Shown: in pieces, positions 1 through 13,200 of the stretch | How the letters are laid out: each line of letters opens with the position of its first letter | Position numbering within the stretch: the stretch's first letter is position 1 | Notes under the pieces: generated by a model | Database searches by the model: none | The model's input: only the letters and a program-made list of their open reading frames with translations | What the model was told of the DNA's origin: nothing | Translations under genes and position numbers: made by a program | Origin: Cheilinus undulatus | Taxonomy: Eukaryota > Chordata > Actinopteri > Labriformes > Labridae | Direction of reading: 5' to 3' | Assembly (NCBI RefSeq): GCF_018320785.1 | Contig: NC_054877.1 | Location: 32,758,151-32,822,150 of the forward strand | Length of the DNA: 64,000 bases

Positions 1-1160
1 GGAGTGTCTGCAATTTCACTGATCATTCATTTTTCCCTGGCGGGTAAGATTTAGCTTGATTATAGTTGCAAACACCTAAGGCAGGACTATATGAGATGCA
101 CTTTGACCCACAGTGATGACAGCAGTGTTAACAGCTCCACTCTCCAGTCCTTTCCTTGGCAATAATGCTTTATGTCTCCTTGATGTCCCTCTAAAAAGTG
201 AAAACAAAACATACATCAGTAACATCTTTTGTCATCTTGGTGTAATGGTAGCCAGAATACTGATTGACCAGGGATTAAACCCTCCAGACACAGGTGTCAT
301 TATACTAAAATCATTCAAGACACATTCACTACACTCAGGTGATCCTCATTTTACTAATTGTGAGACTTTTATTTGATTGACATTTCTTTGTAGAAACTTG
401 TTTTTGCTTTAAAACTAAAGAGGTTTTTGATTACATTTTTCAATATTTCAATAATGACTGAAGTTCAGTAAATTAACAATTATTTAAGAATACATGTTAG
501 TTTTAACCAGGGTTCATAAACCTTTACTCAAGTTAGATTCAAGCACTTACAAACTGGATATAACGTCTCACAAACTGCAGGGTTCCGAAAATCCAAGTTA
601 AATATTGCAATAAATGACCTGGATTTTTGGAGCCCTGCAGTGTGTGCAATGTTTTTCCTGTTCACTTGTATTTCTATTTTTTGACTCAGCACCAGCCCTT
701 TTGCTTTGGATATGCATACCATGGTGACTTCTATATTTATACAAATACACATTAAAAGCATTTTTTTTCCCAAACATTCATCAATTTTTCTTGTATATAT
801 TATGTGGGAGACTACTAGACTTATTCTATAACTTTAATTAAAAAAACTTCTTAGTCAGATAGCCATTTTGATCATGAGAGGTATACAATTTTAAGCACTG
901 TCATGCACTTTAGCAAAAATAAAACCATGCTTCAAACTTGAAAATGCAAGGATAAAATTCACATATTTTCAAGGATTTCAAGTACATTTTATAAACCCTG
1001 TATAATTCAAAGTTTTTTTGTTAATCTGCTGCTCATGTTTCACTCAGTACTTATTTTTGTTACAAGTCCTTTCTGAAATTGAAAGACTTTTGAAATATGT
1101 TTATATTATAAATGCTCATAGTGTGAGAATAATGCCATCGTCATTTACAGTGCTGAATCG
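1..1160. other. Intergenic sequence downstream of ccdc18
   Basis: AT-rich sequence beyond the ccdc18 polyadenylation signal. No exon with a recognisable protein and no RNA gene is seen. In human, DR1 follows CCDC18, but no DR1-like exon is visible here. The short open frames have no recognisable similarity and no coding character. Confidence 0.6.
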
Positions 1161-1166
1161 TTTATT
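1161..1166 (-). terminator. ccdc18: ccdc18 polyadenylation signal (AATAAA)
   Basis: TTTATT on the plus strand, read AATAAA on the minus strand, lies about 105 bases past the ccdc18 stop codon. It is the first canonical hexamer downstream, which implies a short 3' UTR. Cleavage would fall 10-30 bases further on. Confidence 0.7.
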
Positions 1167-1269
1167 TGTACAGATTTTTTATCATGAATCATAAGGTGTT
1201 GTATCTCTAAACAGCTACCTAAATAGTTTTATATTAAGTTAATTTCTATTGTTTTCTATGGAATTCTAC

Positions 1270-4200
1270 TTAAGAGACAGTGGTGTAGTTGTTTACCTGT
1301 AGTGTTAGTCTGCCTCTATTTGGTGAAATCCTCATGGAACTCCATGAAAACGGATCCTCCTGCATCGCTAACGTCTGATTAACAAACCTCAGCATCCCCG
1401 TCAGAGTACTCCTGCCGTCCAGATCCTCCTCCTCTGGCACCAAAGTACTCACAGACTCCCTCCTTGACTCACTTGTCTGCTCCTCGTTTCTGTCCTCCGT
1501 CTTGTCCAACATGTACGTGAGAGGATTAAAAGAGAGATCAGAGGTCGCTGTGGCCTCTGCAGCGCTGAGGCCTTGCCAGCTGTGATCCAATGTATGTTGG
1601 GAGAAAGAGGAAGTGGAGGAAGTGGAGGAGGACTCCCATGGCTGCTTGCTCAGGGCCTCCCTCAGTTTGGCCTTCAGACTCAGAGGGAGATCCAGAGAGG
1701 AGTCAGTGTTGCTGCTCTGTAGCCAATCACATGTCTGGTTTGATAAACGAGGGGCTGAGGTGGGTTGAAGGTGTGAGTGAGGAGGGGGTGGTGAGGAAGT
1801 TCTTCGTTGTGTTGGGGAGGGATGACAAGTTGAGTGATTGTGGTCAGGAGCTGGTGCGTTTGTTTGAAGCTTTGTGGGTGATGACAGAGGGGAGTGTGCA
1901 GAGGAGGAGCCCTGAGAGGAGTACACAGCAGGGAGAGAGAGAGAGTGGTTGTACAGATTCTGGTGGTCAGCAGCTCGCTCAAGACTGGAGACCCGGGCTT
2001 GTAGACGCGTCACCTCAGACTCCTGCAGGAAGAAAAATAGCAACATAGTCAGGGGACGCATCCTGTAGAGGGCAAATTTGAAGACAGATTATGTCCCAGT
2101 GGTGTGTCAAAGCCTGTCCAATTTCAAAGGTTCCTTTAGATGCCGTGAACTTCTTTTACACTTCCAACGAAGGATCCACTCACTGCAGCCTCTGTGACCT
2201 GGAATATCCCAAGAGTTATCCTGTGCCAGTGGAAATGAGCTTGCAAACTCTCAAGCGACTTAGTAATGAAATTTTATATATAAGTTCTTGGTTTTAAAGT
2301 CTGCTGATTCCAAAGCTGAAACGTTCTGAACTTCCACTTGCATTAATGTAAGCACAAACCGGTGCGATGGGAGCTGCATGGAATTGGTTTCCATGGCTTT
2401 ACGTCAACAAGCCCAATAACAAGCATCAGACAGAGTGGTGTAAAGCACACTGACACTGGACTGTGGTGTATACTGGGAGAATGTTCCCTGCCTGACAGCA
2501 TTGGCCCAACTGTGAAGTTTTTGTGGAGGAGGGATAATTGCATAGGGCTGTTTTTAAGGGTTTGGGTAGCCCCCTTATTTCCAGTGAAGGGCAGTCTTAA
2601 TGCTTCAGCATACCAAGACATTTTGGTGATGATTCAGACTTTGTGGCAACAGTTTGGGGAAGGCCCTTTTCTATTCCAACATGACTGTGCCAAAGTGCAA
2701 CAAGCAAAGACTATAAAGACATGGTTTGATGAGTTCAGTGTGGAAGAACTTGACTGGACTGCACATAGCCCTAACCTCAACCCCATCAAGCACCTTTGGG
2801 ATGAACTGGAACGGAGGTTGCGTATCAGGTCTTCCTATCCTGATTTCATAAATGCTCTACAGAATTAATGGGCACAAATTCCCAAAAAACCCACTCCAAA
2901 ATCTTGTGGAAAGCCTTCACAGAAAAGCAGAGGCTGTTTTAGCTGCAAAAAAGGGGGGGGGGGGGGGGCACAGATATAGACTTTACTGTGATTACCCAGA
3001 TTTATTAGCCAAGTTAATTGTTCGTTTAATTTTTCTTATGTATGATTTTATCCATCTGAGAGAAAGATCCCATCAACTAGTTGACAGTCTCTTCGCATTG
3101 ATCCCCTCTAAACAAAACTGACAGTACAAAACAAAGAGGTTCCTAAATTTTGGGACTTTATACTGTATATCACATTGCAGATGAACAATGTCAACACTTC
3201 AGAAACATACAGAGAGAAGCTGAATGAGGCAGGACGGGGCAAGATGTAAAGGTTAACATGCTGTAACTGTGTGGGGAACTGTAACAGGATACACAGGTTT
3301 TGAGAAAAAAACATTATTAGTATAGGTAACGAGATGAACTGAAATGGTAACATGAGGAATGATGAATATTTTTTGCATCTTCAAAAAAACACACCTAAGG
3401 ACTTTACCTTAATGAGCAGAGACTCATGACAGGTTTCCATGTTCTCTTCAGACGCCTGGAGTCGGCTCTGAAGCTCTACTGTCTGGACAGTGGCCTGATT
3501 AAACTGCACACGGAGCTGCTCCAGTTGGGAATAAAGGAGACTGTTCTGGCCTCTGGTCTGCTCATACAGGATTCTGGTTTGCTCTAGCTGGGTTTTACTT
3601 TGCAGGAGCTCAGTTTGAGCCTGGTCCCTCTGCGTTTGAAGGTGTATGACTTGGCTGCGAGCATGATCCAGCTCGGTCTTTGTTTGATCCAGCTTGGTTT
3701 TGGTATTATCGCACTCTGCCTTGGCTTGTTCGAGGTGGTTTTGGCTCTGCTGGAGTTGAGTAGTGAGCTGTTCTTGGGAGGAGCGCATGGTGGAGGAGAT
3801 CTGCTCAGAGACCTTGAGGAGCTGGCCTCGAGTCTGTTGCACCGATTCCAACTAGAAGGGGAAACAGACAAATGGGACCAGTTTGTTGTTTGAAAGGTAA
3901 AGGATCCCAAGGTTAAAGCAGGAAAATAAATTAAATATCACCAAAAAACATGGGCAAGAGTCAAGATTTCATCATCTGTGGAAGAGATGAAGAATTAAGA
4001 AGAGAAACTGAAGGCAGATAAAAGAAGCAACTCACTGTAATGCCTTGAAGAAAAGAGGAAAAGAAATCAGATGTAAAAGGGGAACAAGACTGGCAAGATG
4101 GGCAGGTTAGGGCAACCAGAAACCAAGACCTTTGTTACATACTTGCAGAAAAAAAAAAAACTAAAAGCAACCAGAAAGAGGAGGAACACCGCAGAACAAG

Positions 4201-7200
4201 GGTTAGGGTTCAAGTGAACGTATAGGACTACAGTCTTCCAACTAGCTATTGGACAAAATCCTGTTAAGCAATGCAATGTCGTCATGAATTGTGATAGAGT
4301 CATTAACTGTCTAGTGCCATAAAAGACATTTGTATTTAACAATGGCACTTTTTGCAGATTTCTCAGCAAATATCAACCATTGCTTCACCACTTCATGATA
4401 CCTCAAGGCGACTACTATGAAATGAATGTTGTGTAAGAAGTTAAATAGCCAAAGTAGAACATAAAGGGTTAAGTTAACTGATAAGACTTGAAACTGGCAC
4501 CCAAGTGCAGTGAATAAATAAATGAATCCTGCATAGGAGGCATTTCTTCAATTAATCAGATATGTCTCACTGTTAGATTTTCTAAGGATATATCAGTTAT
4601 TGCTGAATCACAGTGTAAGAATAGACCAAGTGTCAATTACTGAACCATGTTGTGTCGTTATGTATCATATCATATTACATCACACCATGAAGTAAATCTA
4701 AGGTTCAGCCAAGTCATGCAAAACAGCTGGTGCCTGCTCTAAAGCATTAGAAGAGGTAGTGAAGCTACACTACCTCTTTGCTATGCCGCTCCCTCTCCAG
4801 CTCCAATTCCTGCTCTAAAGAAGAAATGGTGCTCTGCAGATTGGCCTCCAACTGCAGCCAGCGAGCTTCCTTCAGAGCCAGCTCCTCCTCCACGCTACGC
4901 AGCCTGTCCTTCTGCACACAAACATGGCATGGGCAGGTAAGTGGAATTAGCAGATAAGCATATCTAAATCTAACACTTCATCACTCTTGTATTTAGCCTC
5001 TTTTTCTCTTGTTACATTTGAATACTTAACAACCATTAGCCTGGTATTTTTAAGAGGCACAGCAGTCAGATTTCAACGTCTTTATTTTTCTATACTTGTG
5101 TATAAGTGAATGCTTTGACCTCACCTTCTCTTTGTTTTGCAGCTTTGAAGCATCCAGCTCTCTGCTCAAAGCCTCACAGTGTTGTTGAGTTTCATCAAGC
5201 TCCTGAAGAGCAGTTTGAAGTTTCTGCTGGCTTGCACGCAGCTGCTGGGAATCCTAACCAACATACACAAACACATATCAGCACAAGCAAGAAATTATCT
5301 ATACAGGGACACATCCAGTTGGGAAGGTATATGAATTCAACATCTCTAAAGGTTTCACAACTTACAAATACTACTAATACTAGAATTTTCTGCTAATATG
5401 ACTTTAGAATGATACTCTAAGTTAACTAGACTGGACACTAATTGCATTTTTATGAACACTTGAAACCCTAAATTTATCTTCTTTCAAACCAACTGCTAAA
5501 GTGTCAAATAACAGTCTTTAATCACAACGTTAAGAAAATGAACCCAAAACTTAGGGAAGAACCAAAGTCTGGATATCAATTTTGTCTTTTTTTGCCCGAA
5601 AACATCTTAGGAAGCCTATTTTAGAAGAGATCATCATAAGCCAAACAATGGGCAACAGTAACTGCAAAAATATGGTAGAACTTAATGCTGCTGGTTGTTT
5701 CCTCAGTTGCTTTTCTGAAAATTTCTCTCAAGTCTATGTGGACTCAAAGTGACAGATGTAAACATTCTGTCACAAGTTCATCTCTCTTATTCTGTGACCT
5801 CTCCCAACCTTCATGTTTCTGTCGGTGAGCTCCCTCTGTGCATCTCTCAGCTCTCTCTCTCTGGCCTCCAGGCTCTGCTGCACCGACTCCACCTTCCTCT
5901 CCATCTCCTGCCTGTGATCTCTGATGGCCACCTCCAGCTGGGCCAGCTGAGGACAACAGGAAGGCCAGAGGGGTGAGGAAATAGGATATATAATGATAAA
6001 TAATAAAAGCACAAAATATACAAAGAATGGAGCAAGAATGTTTCCTGAATCTTCAATGAAATATATTGAAAAATAAGTGTGCGTTTGTACCAGCTGTGCT
6101 CGTTGCTGGAGCTCCCCCTGTCTTTCCTTTAGAGCACTGTCCAAGTCTAAGACCTCATGTGTTCTCTCCTCCAACTCCCTCTGGGTCTCACTGCAAAGCC
6201 ACATACACATATCCCTTTAGTTACCAGTTTATCATACACCTTCTTTATTAATGTTTATAAAACACAGTAATGAAAGGACTAGAAGAAACAGGACCAGGAG
6301 AATGTGAGTAATTACTGTGTCTGATTGTTGCTAAATACATGGATCACTATTTAGGTACTTTGTATAAGAATTTATTTTTGAGCATTTTTACAATGACCTT
6401 TGGCTTGAGGATAAATTTCAGTGCCTTATAATGTGGAACAAGGGTTCTGTAGATTGGCTCTTTTATTGCAAAATAAGTGTTCTTTGTCTAAAGGGTGTTT
6501 TCTGTATCAAGCATCTGCATGTTCCTACTAATAACTGAGCTCACTGTGCTCTGAAAGACACGTTCATTAAATTAACAACATGTAGCATCACATCTTTTTG
6601 CCTTTTTAAAAGGAAATTATTTCACCATTCATATGTCAAGTTGAGTGCTTCATGTACAATATCTGCACGCATTGTTTCACAGTTTTAATCTGTGTCAGTG
6701 TAATGTTTTGGATAAATAAACATCATATCATAAAGCAGGTCACATGTTAATCAATCACAAGAAAACAAATCATACATTATATAAGTTTCACCACAGATTA
6801 TAAAGAAAATAATTTAAAATATATATATTAAAAGTTCACATTATTGCATCAGAAAACAGCAATATCATAAAAACAGCATCATAATATCATTTAAAAAGTG
6901 GCATTATATACAAGGGAACCTTTAACGGGACAGTGAAACAACAGCAGGGCCAGTGACTCTGTAAGTGTGACTGTTCATACAAATGTGAACATTATTTCAA
7001 ACACAGATGAGCCTGTTTCTACCAGAACATCTGCACATGGTCTTTGCATGACTCTCGTCCCTGTAGCAGACGTTTATTTCTTACAGCGTATCCTCACCTA
7101 AGCTGGAAAGTCAATTTTTCCACCTCCTCTTGCCGCTCGTCTGCGGTGGTTTGTGTTCTCTGCAGTACATCTCTGAGCGCCTGCAGCTGCTCCAGAGTGC

Positions 7201-10200
7201 CGGTCAACTCTCCCCGCACATCCTGAAGCTGTCTCTCCAGAAGCTGGACACGGCGTACGCTGTTGAGCCTGTCCGCCTCGCAGCGATGGAGCTTCTCCTC
7301 CAGATCCACCACTGGGAGGAGGACACAAAACAGATCAGAATTTAGGATAATAAGTTAGAATAAGGAACAAGTAGAATAGCAGACACTTAGATGCCCAACA
7401 GTGTTAAAGTTGTAACATACCAATGTCAGTCTTTCTCTCCAGCTGAGCAGATATGTTTTGCAGAGTTTCCTCCATGCGGTTGATATGAGATGTCTTGACA
7501 GCGACATCCTTTCTCAGACGCTTCAGTTCTGACTCCTTAGACACCAGCTCCCCTCGACACTCCTTCATCTCTGTGGTCAGATGACTAAAGACACACAGAA
7601 CACAAAAAAGCTATTATCAGTACAAAGTGCAAGCTCTTCATTGAAATTTATCTTTGAAAACATTCAGCAATAAAAAGAAATATTCTGCAGAAAAAGCAAA
7701 AAACATTAAGCATTTAAGAAAGAGCATTTAACATGTCTGTCTCCTCACCTTAACGTGAGCACAGCCCCCATTGTGGATTCAAAAAAGAAATCCCTGCAGA
7801 CCTGCTGTAGTCACTAAACTGTGCTACATAAACGTGCCTTTCTATGGCACAATTAAATAAGCAACATGTTTCAGCTGCAGAGCTTTAAAATGTCCTGATC
7901 TAATGAGTAACTCTGCAGAATGAAATCACTCTGAAGACAACAAGCTTCTATCTCACTATGTCAAAGAAAGTCCCACATTTATATAGACGTGTTCATGGAT
8001 GAAATGGGCGGGAGAAGTGGGGCTTCTTTAGGCCTAGAGACATATTGGATGTGGTGCTATCATGAGACTTTCCAACTTTCTGTTCTGTCTGATCACTTTT
8101 GCTGCAGGTCAAGAAGAAAAAAAAAACACTTGCAGGAAAGTTCTGTTAGAAAATACTCACAAACAAAAGCCCCATACAGACTACTTTAAATAGCTGTAGC
8201 AATGAATGGCCATGTTAGATAACATTTTCCAAAACTAATTTTAAGTATTTGGCACTAAATTGTATATTTTCAATGACTCTTTAATTTAACAAAAGTCCTA
8301 ATTGATTTAAAGTATCAGAAAATCACACAAGATTTTAACTCCATTATTATACACATGCTCCTGATGTGTACGTTTCTGTCTTTAGGTATACTTACCTTAC
8401 AGATTCAGAGAGCTGTTTGTTCTCTTCCTTTGTCTCCTGCAGGTCTTTGTCTCTCTCCTGAACCTCTTGCTCTCTGATCCTTGTCTCATCCTGCAGAACA
8501 CATCGAGCTCGTTCCAGCTGATGTTCCAGACTTGAGACCTGAGGACAGGCATAACACCATCTTTATTTTTTATTTATTTTTTTTGTAGCATAGATATGAG
8601 GGGAGTAATAAAAAGCAAGGTCAGCATACCCAGGTTTTTTGTGCCTCACCTGGTTTAACAATGCCTTGGACTCAATTTAGAGATAACAAGTATCAAAAAG
8701 GGCTGTTGTACAGCTCTGAACAAACTGACATCAAATGAAGATTCAGTGAGTTAAGGTTTTTTCTGAACCAATCAGGCATTGTTTCATATATCCAGGCTGG
8801 TCTAATGAGAGGCAATTCAGTATAAAAGAAAGCTACCATAAAACATTGCTGCAGGCAATAAGTAGGGCTGAACGATTTGGCAAAATAATCGATTTTTTCC
8901 ACCGTATTGCAATTGCCATTTGATATGTGATTATTTCTTAAGTTCCTTACATATCAACAAACAAGCAATAAATCATTCTATACTATAACCAACACAATAT
9001 TAGATAAAACTACAGCGGAAAAAAATTGAAAAATATCTAATTGTGATGATTTTGACTTGTATTGCAAACTGGATAGGAATTGATGTATTGAAGTGAGTTA
9101 AAATTTTTATGTCATTCTCTTATCTAGTAAGAAAATGTACAAAAAAATAGGATTTTTGTAGACTATTATAAAAGACTGCCTGTGGATGATTGCATGATAT
9201 GCTGCAAAAAAAAAGATGTAAACTGGTATTTTGAAACAAACTTCAGCATAAAAAAACACTGCACCTTCCATGATTTGAAAATTGCAGCTTGCAGCCATTT
9301 AATCAAATTTTTGATTCATTGCCCAGCCCTAGAAATAAGGCAATTTTATTTCCCAGCACCCATACTATCAGAGATGCAGGCTTTGGACCTGTACGCTGAT
9401 AACAAGCTGGATGATCCCACTCCTCTTTAGTCTGCAGGACATGTTGTCTGTGGTTTCCAAACATAATTTCAAATATTAATTAATCTTACCACAGAACAGT
9501 TTTCCATTTTGCCTCAGCCTTCTTTAAATGTGCTTTGACCTAGAGGAGATGGCAGTTACACTGTGTTCAGATGTGGCTTCTTCTTTGCATGAGTCAGCTT
9601 TAACTTGCATTTGTGGATGGCACGGTGAATTATGTTGATAGAATGATTTCTTGAAGTGTTACTGAGTTCATGCAGCGATCTGTAGTGCAAATTCAGGCCC
9701 GTTTTTAATGCAGTGCTGCTTGAGTCATTCAATATTGTCCTTTAGCCTTGTTACTTGTGCAAAGAGATTTCTCCAGATTCCCTGATTTTTTTGATGATGT
9801 TATGCATGGTAGATGGTGGGATATTCTGTGATCTCTATTTTACATTGAGGAACATTCTTCTGCAATTGTTCCACAGTTTTTAGATACAGTTATTGGAAAT
9901 TAGTGTAACTCAACTCATCTTTATTTTGAGAGACTCTGCCTCTCTAAAATGCTCCTTTTATACCCTATCATGTCACTGACATGTTGGCAAGTAACCTCAT
10001 GAGATGCAAAATGCTTCTCTGGCTCTTTTCCTCTTACTTTTCCAGCCTTTTGTTGCCCTGTTACTACTTTTTTTGAGATGTGTTTTTGCAAATTTAAAAT
10101 GAGCCGATATTATTCATGAAATGGTAAAAAGTCTCAGTTTTAACATCTGATTTTGTTTATAATCTATTGTGAATATAATATGGCTAAATTAGATTTGCAA

Positions 10201-13200
10201 ATCATTGCATTGGGTTTATTCACATTTTACACAGAAACCCAACTTCTTTGGAATTTTAACGTTTTTTTATTTTAAATTTAAAGTGTTATAATTTTAGCAA
10301 ACAGGAGAAAATTAGAAGGGAAAAGTACTGATTTCAACACATTTTCTTCAGTGTATACTAGCAATTTAAAACAAATATTATTACGGTGGAAGTTGCCTGG
10401 AAAAGAAAATTTGAAAGAACCTCTCTTTTGAAACTCTGAAAATTGCCTTGTTTCCTCATAACGGTTAAATTTCTGATCAAGTCAAGTGATTAATTTCACT
10501 TATAGTACAGCCCTCTGATCTCATATTCATAATGCCAATAAAAGTCAGCAATTTGATGATAATCTTTGCCATAGATTAAATGATCTCCTGTGATCTGTTT
10601 TGATCAGAACTTCATGAAAAAAGAAGCTGAACGTGATTGGATTCAGCTCTTCTCACTGAATGATGTTAATGAGTTGTTTGTAAAAGGCGGAAAGTACAAC
10701 CAGATTACATGTGCTGGTCTGTAAATAAAATCACATGCTCAAACAAGAAGCACTGATGCAGATTCAGCATATGTTTATGACATGTGCAGTGTGAGGCAGT
10801 AGGTTTGCATATCTGTCAGCAGAAGTACAGCCGCATGTTTGTTTTTCTTCTGCTCTGTATGCACTACTATTTGGTGATGCAAATTAAACCTTCAATAAAG
10901 ATGCTGAACATCTACCACTAAGGTTAAATTTTAAGGGCTATAAATATGATTCATCACAGCTTTAAACATAATTCATTTCAGAATACAGCAGAAACATTTC
11001 AGAAGAGTTTCTTTTGCTACATAAAACTTATTTAACCTTAAGTGCATCTTTGTGAGAGATAAAACTATCTGAAGCTTATAAAAATGTCTTAGAACTAGGG
11101 CTGTAAGCATTAATACAGTAATTGTTATCAATTAAGGTCCATAATAAGTGCACTCGTTTTTAAAATCACAATAAATCCCATGCTTTGCTGGCCTGTACTG
11201 TAGAACAGAAATACAAACAACAGATGATTTAATCTCAAAGAAAAAATAGAAAAATCCTCTGTTGTTTTGTGTCCTTTTCAGATGAGTAGAAACTCTCCTA
11301 CCTGCGTTTGCAGCTGGCTCTGACTCTTCTCCAGTTCAGAGATGTGAGACGTGCTCTCAGTCAGCATGCTCTGCTGCTGCTGCAGGGAAAGCTGCAGCTG
11401 CACAATCTGTTCACTGGAGCTCTGACACAGCAGAGTTGCACTGTGGAGCTTCTCCTGCAGCAAGGACACCTGAATGAGTGAACAACAAGGAAGATAAGTC
11501 TAAAAGCTGGGCAGAGCACAAAAGATAGAAGTGCTTCAGTTTTCTGCTGAGAGAGCCTCAAAGGTTGAGGACCGTCTCACTGTACTGATGCATACTGAAT
11601 TTCCTTCAAAGTCAATGAAGTATCTATCTATCTATCTACTGTATCTATCTATCTATTTCCACCAAGTGGTCCAGTTTGATTCAGTGCAGTCTGGTATCGT
11701 ATTTTCCTTGCGTTTTCACATCCAACAGAACCTTTTCATGGTCGACAAGGGTGTAAAACGGAAGGTGGTAGCCACATCAGCTGTGTAATAGCATGATATA
11801 ATAGCAACTTGACACAGTAGAGCCCGCTGATAGTCATTTGCAATGAAGAGTGCAACACCGTAAAAAGAAAACAACTGAGGAAATCCAGCATTTTGTGTTA
11901 TTTCTTCTTGGAATTATTCTCTAAAAACCAATGGCTTATTTAAACATGGCACATTCTGTGTTTGTCCATTAATACCCCTGTTAAACTGGAGTTAATGACT
12001 GATATAACCAGTTAACTGCAATGAGACATGATCCACTCTGTAGGGTCAAATAAGTACGCTTTGTACTGTGACAGAATGGTGTCTAAAAAGTAGAATGATA
12101 CAGATGCATTAGTTTGGCTTCTTTCCCAACTCTTCTGACAGTGGGAATGCAAGTAATTGCCTTCTGTACTGAACCAGACTGCTTAGTGGAAACACAGCCT
12201 ATGTTGTAGTGCACCTTTTCGTTCTTTTTCAGCAGCTCACTCTCAAAGGTCTTCCTCATTTCCTCCATCTGCTTCAGGTACGTGTTCAGCTCCTCTCTGC
12301 ACGCCGACAGAGACGACTGCAGTTCACACACCTGATGTGCAAACTGAAGTCATGTTTACCAAATATTTGTGGTTATTGTCAAACTCATTACATTTTTGCA
12401 GAGTTAAATGTAATCCATTTGTTTTCTTTTTCTCTGAGCAAATCATGTCCTTTACAAACCTTAGTGGCAGACTGAGCTTCCTGCTGTTGGAAACTTTGCA
12501 GCAACTCCTGATTGAGTCTTTCTTCAACCTGCTTCTGCTGTAAATACATCAAATATGTAATATGTAAAACTGTCTGTATATTCAAAGACTAAATCATCAT
12601 TTTTGAACGTGTAGATTGTACCTGAAAAGCTTTCAGTTCTTTATGGAGTAAAGATAACCTTATAACAAGTGTTTTAACCTGTGTGAGTTGGTCCAGGGAG
12701 CTCTGCAGCAGGAGAGCTGCCTTCTGAGTGTCATCTCGCTCTCTCTGGAGTGCGCTCAGCTCCTGCTCCATCTCCAACACCCGAGACTGAGCCTCCTCCA
12801 CAGACGACTGCAACTGCAGGAGGAGAAATACTGTTCGTTACGGGGGGGTGGATCAGATTTGCTGTTTAAGTTATGTAAAGTTGTGAAATTTGGGAACTCA
12901 TTGATATCCCATTTTAAAATAATAAAAACTCCATAATCTAAATATTCCATAGTATCAAGAAATACACGAGATTTTGAAAACTACAGTCCTTCAGTTATAC
13001 TGTTAACCTAAATCTGATATAAGTCAAAGAGAGAGAGAGAGAGCACTATTTGAAATGCACAAATATTTACCAATGTCTTTGTGTGCTGTAGTTTGTAGGA
13101 CATTATTGGTGAGTGAAAACGAGGTATTACTCAATATTGGTCACCTATGAATATTTCTGGTGCCCTGGAATTGAAACAGGTGTCAGTATCACTGATATTA

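Noticed and set aside
1590..2048. 152-codon plus-strand open frame
   Set aside because: It is the antisense shadow of the last ccdc18 exon, whose minus-strand frame matches the conserved CCDC18 C-terminus.
5801..5810. Alternative donor AGAG/GTCACA for the ccdc18 exon at 5809-5946
   Set aside because: It would leave phase 1, while the next exon begins in phase 0; the weaker GTTGGG donor keeps the frame.
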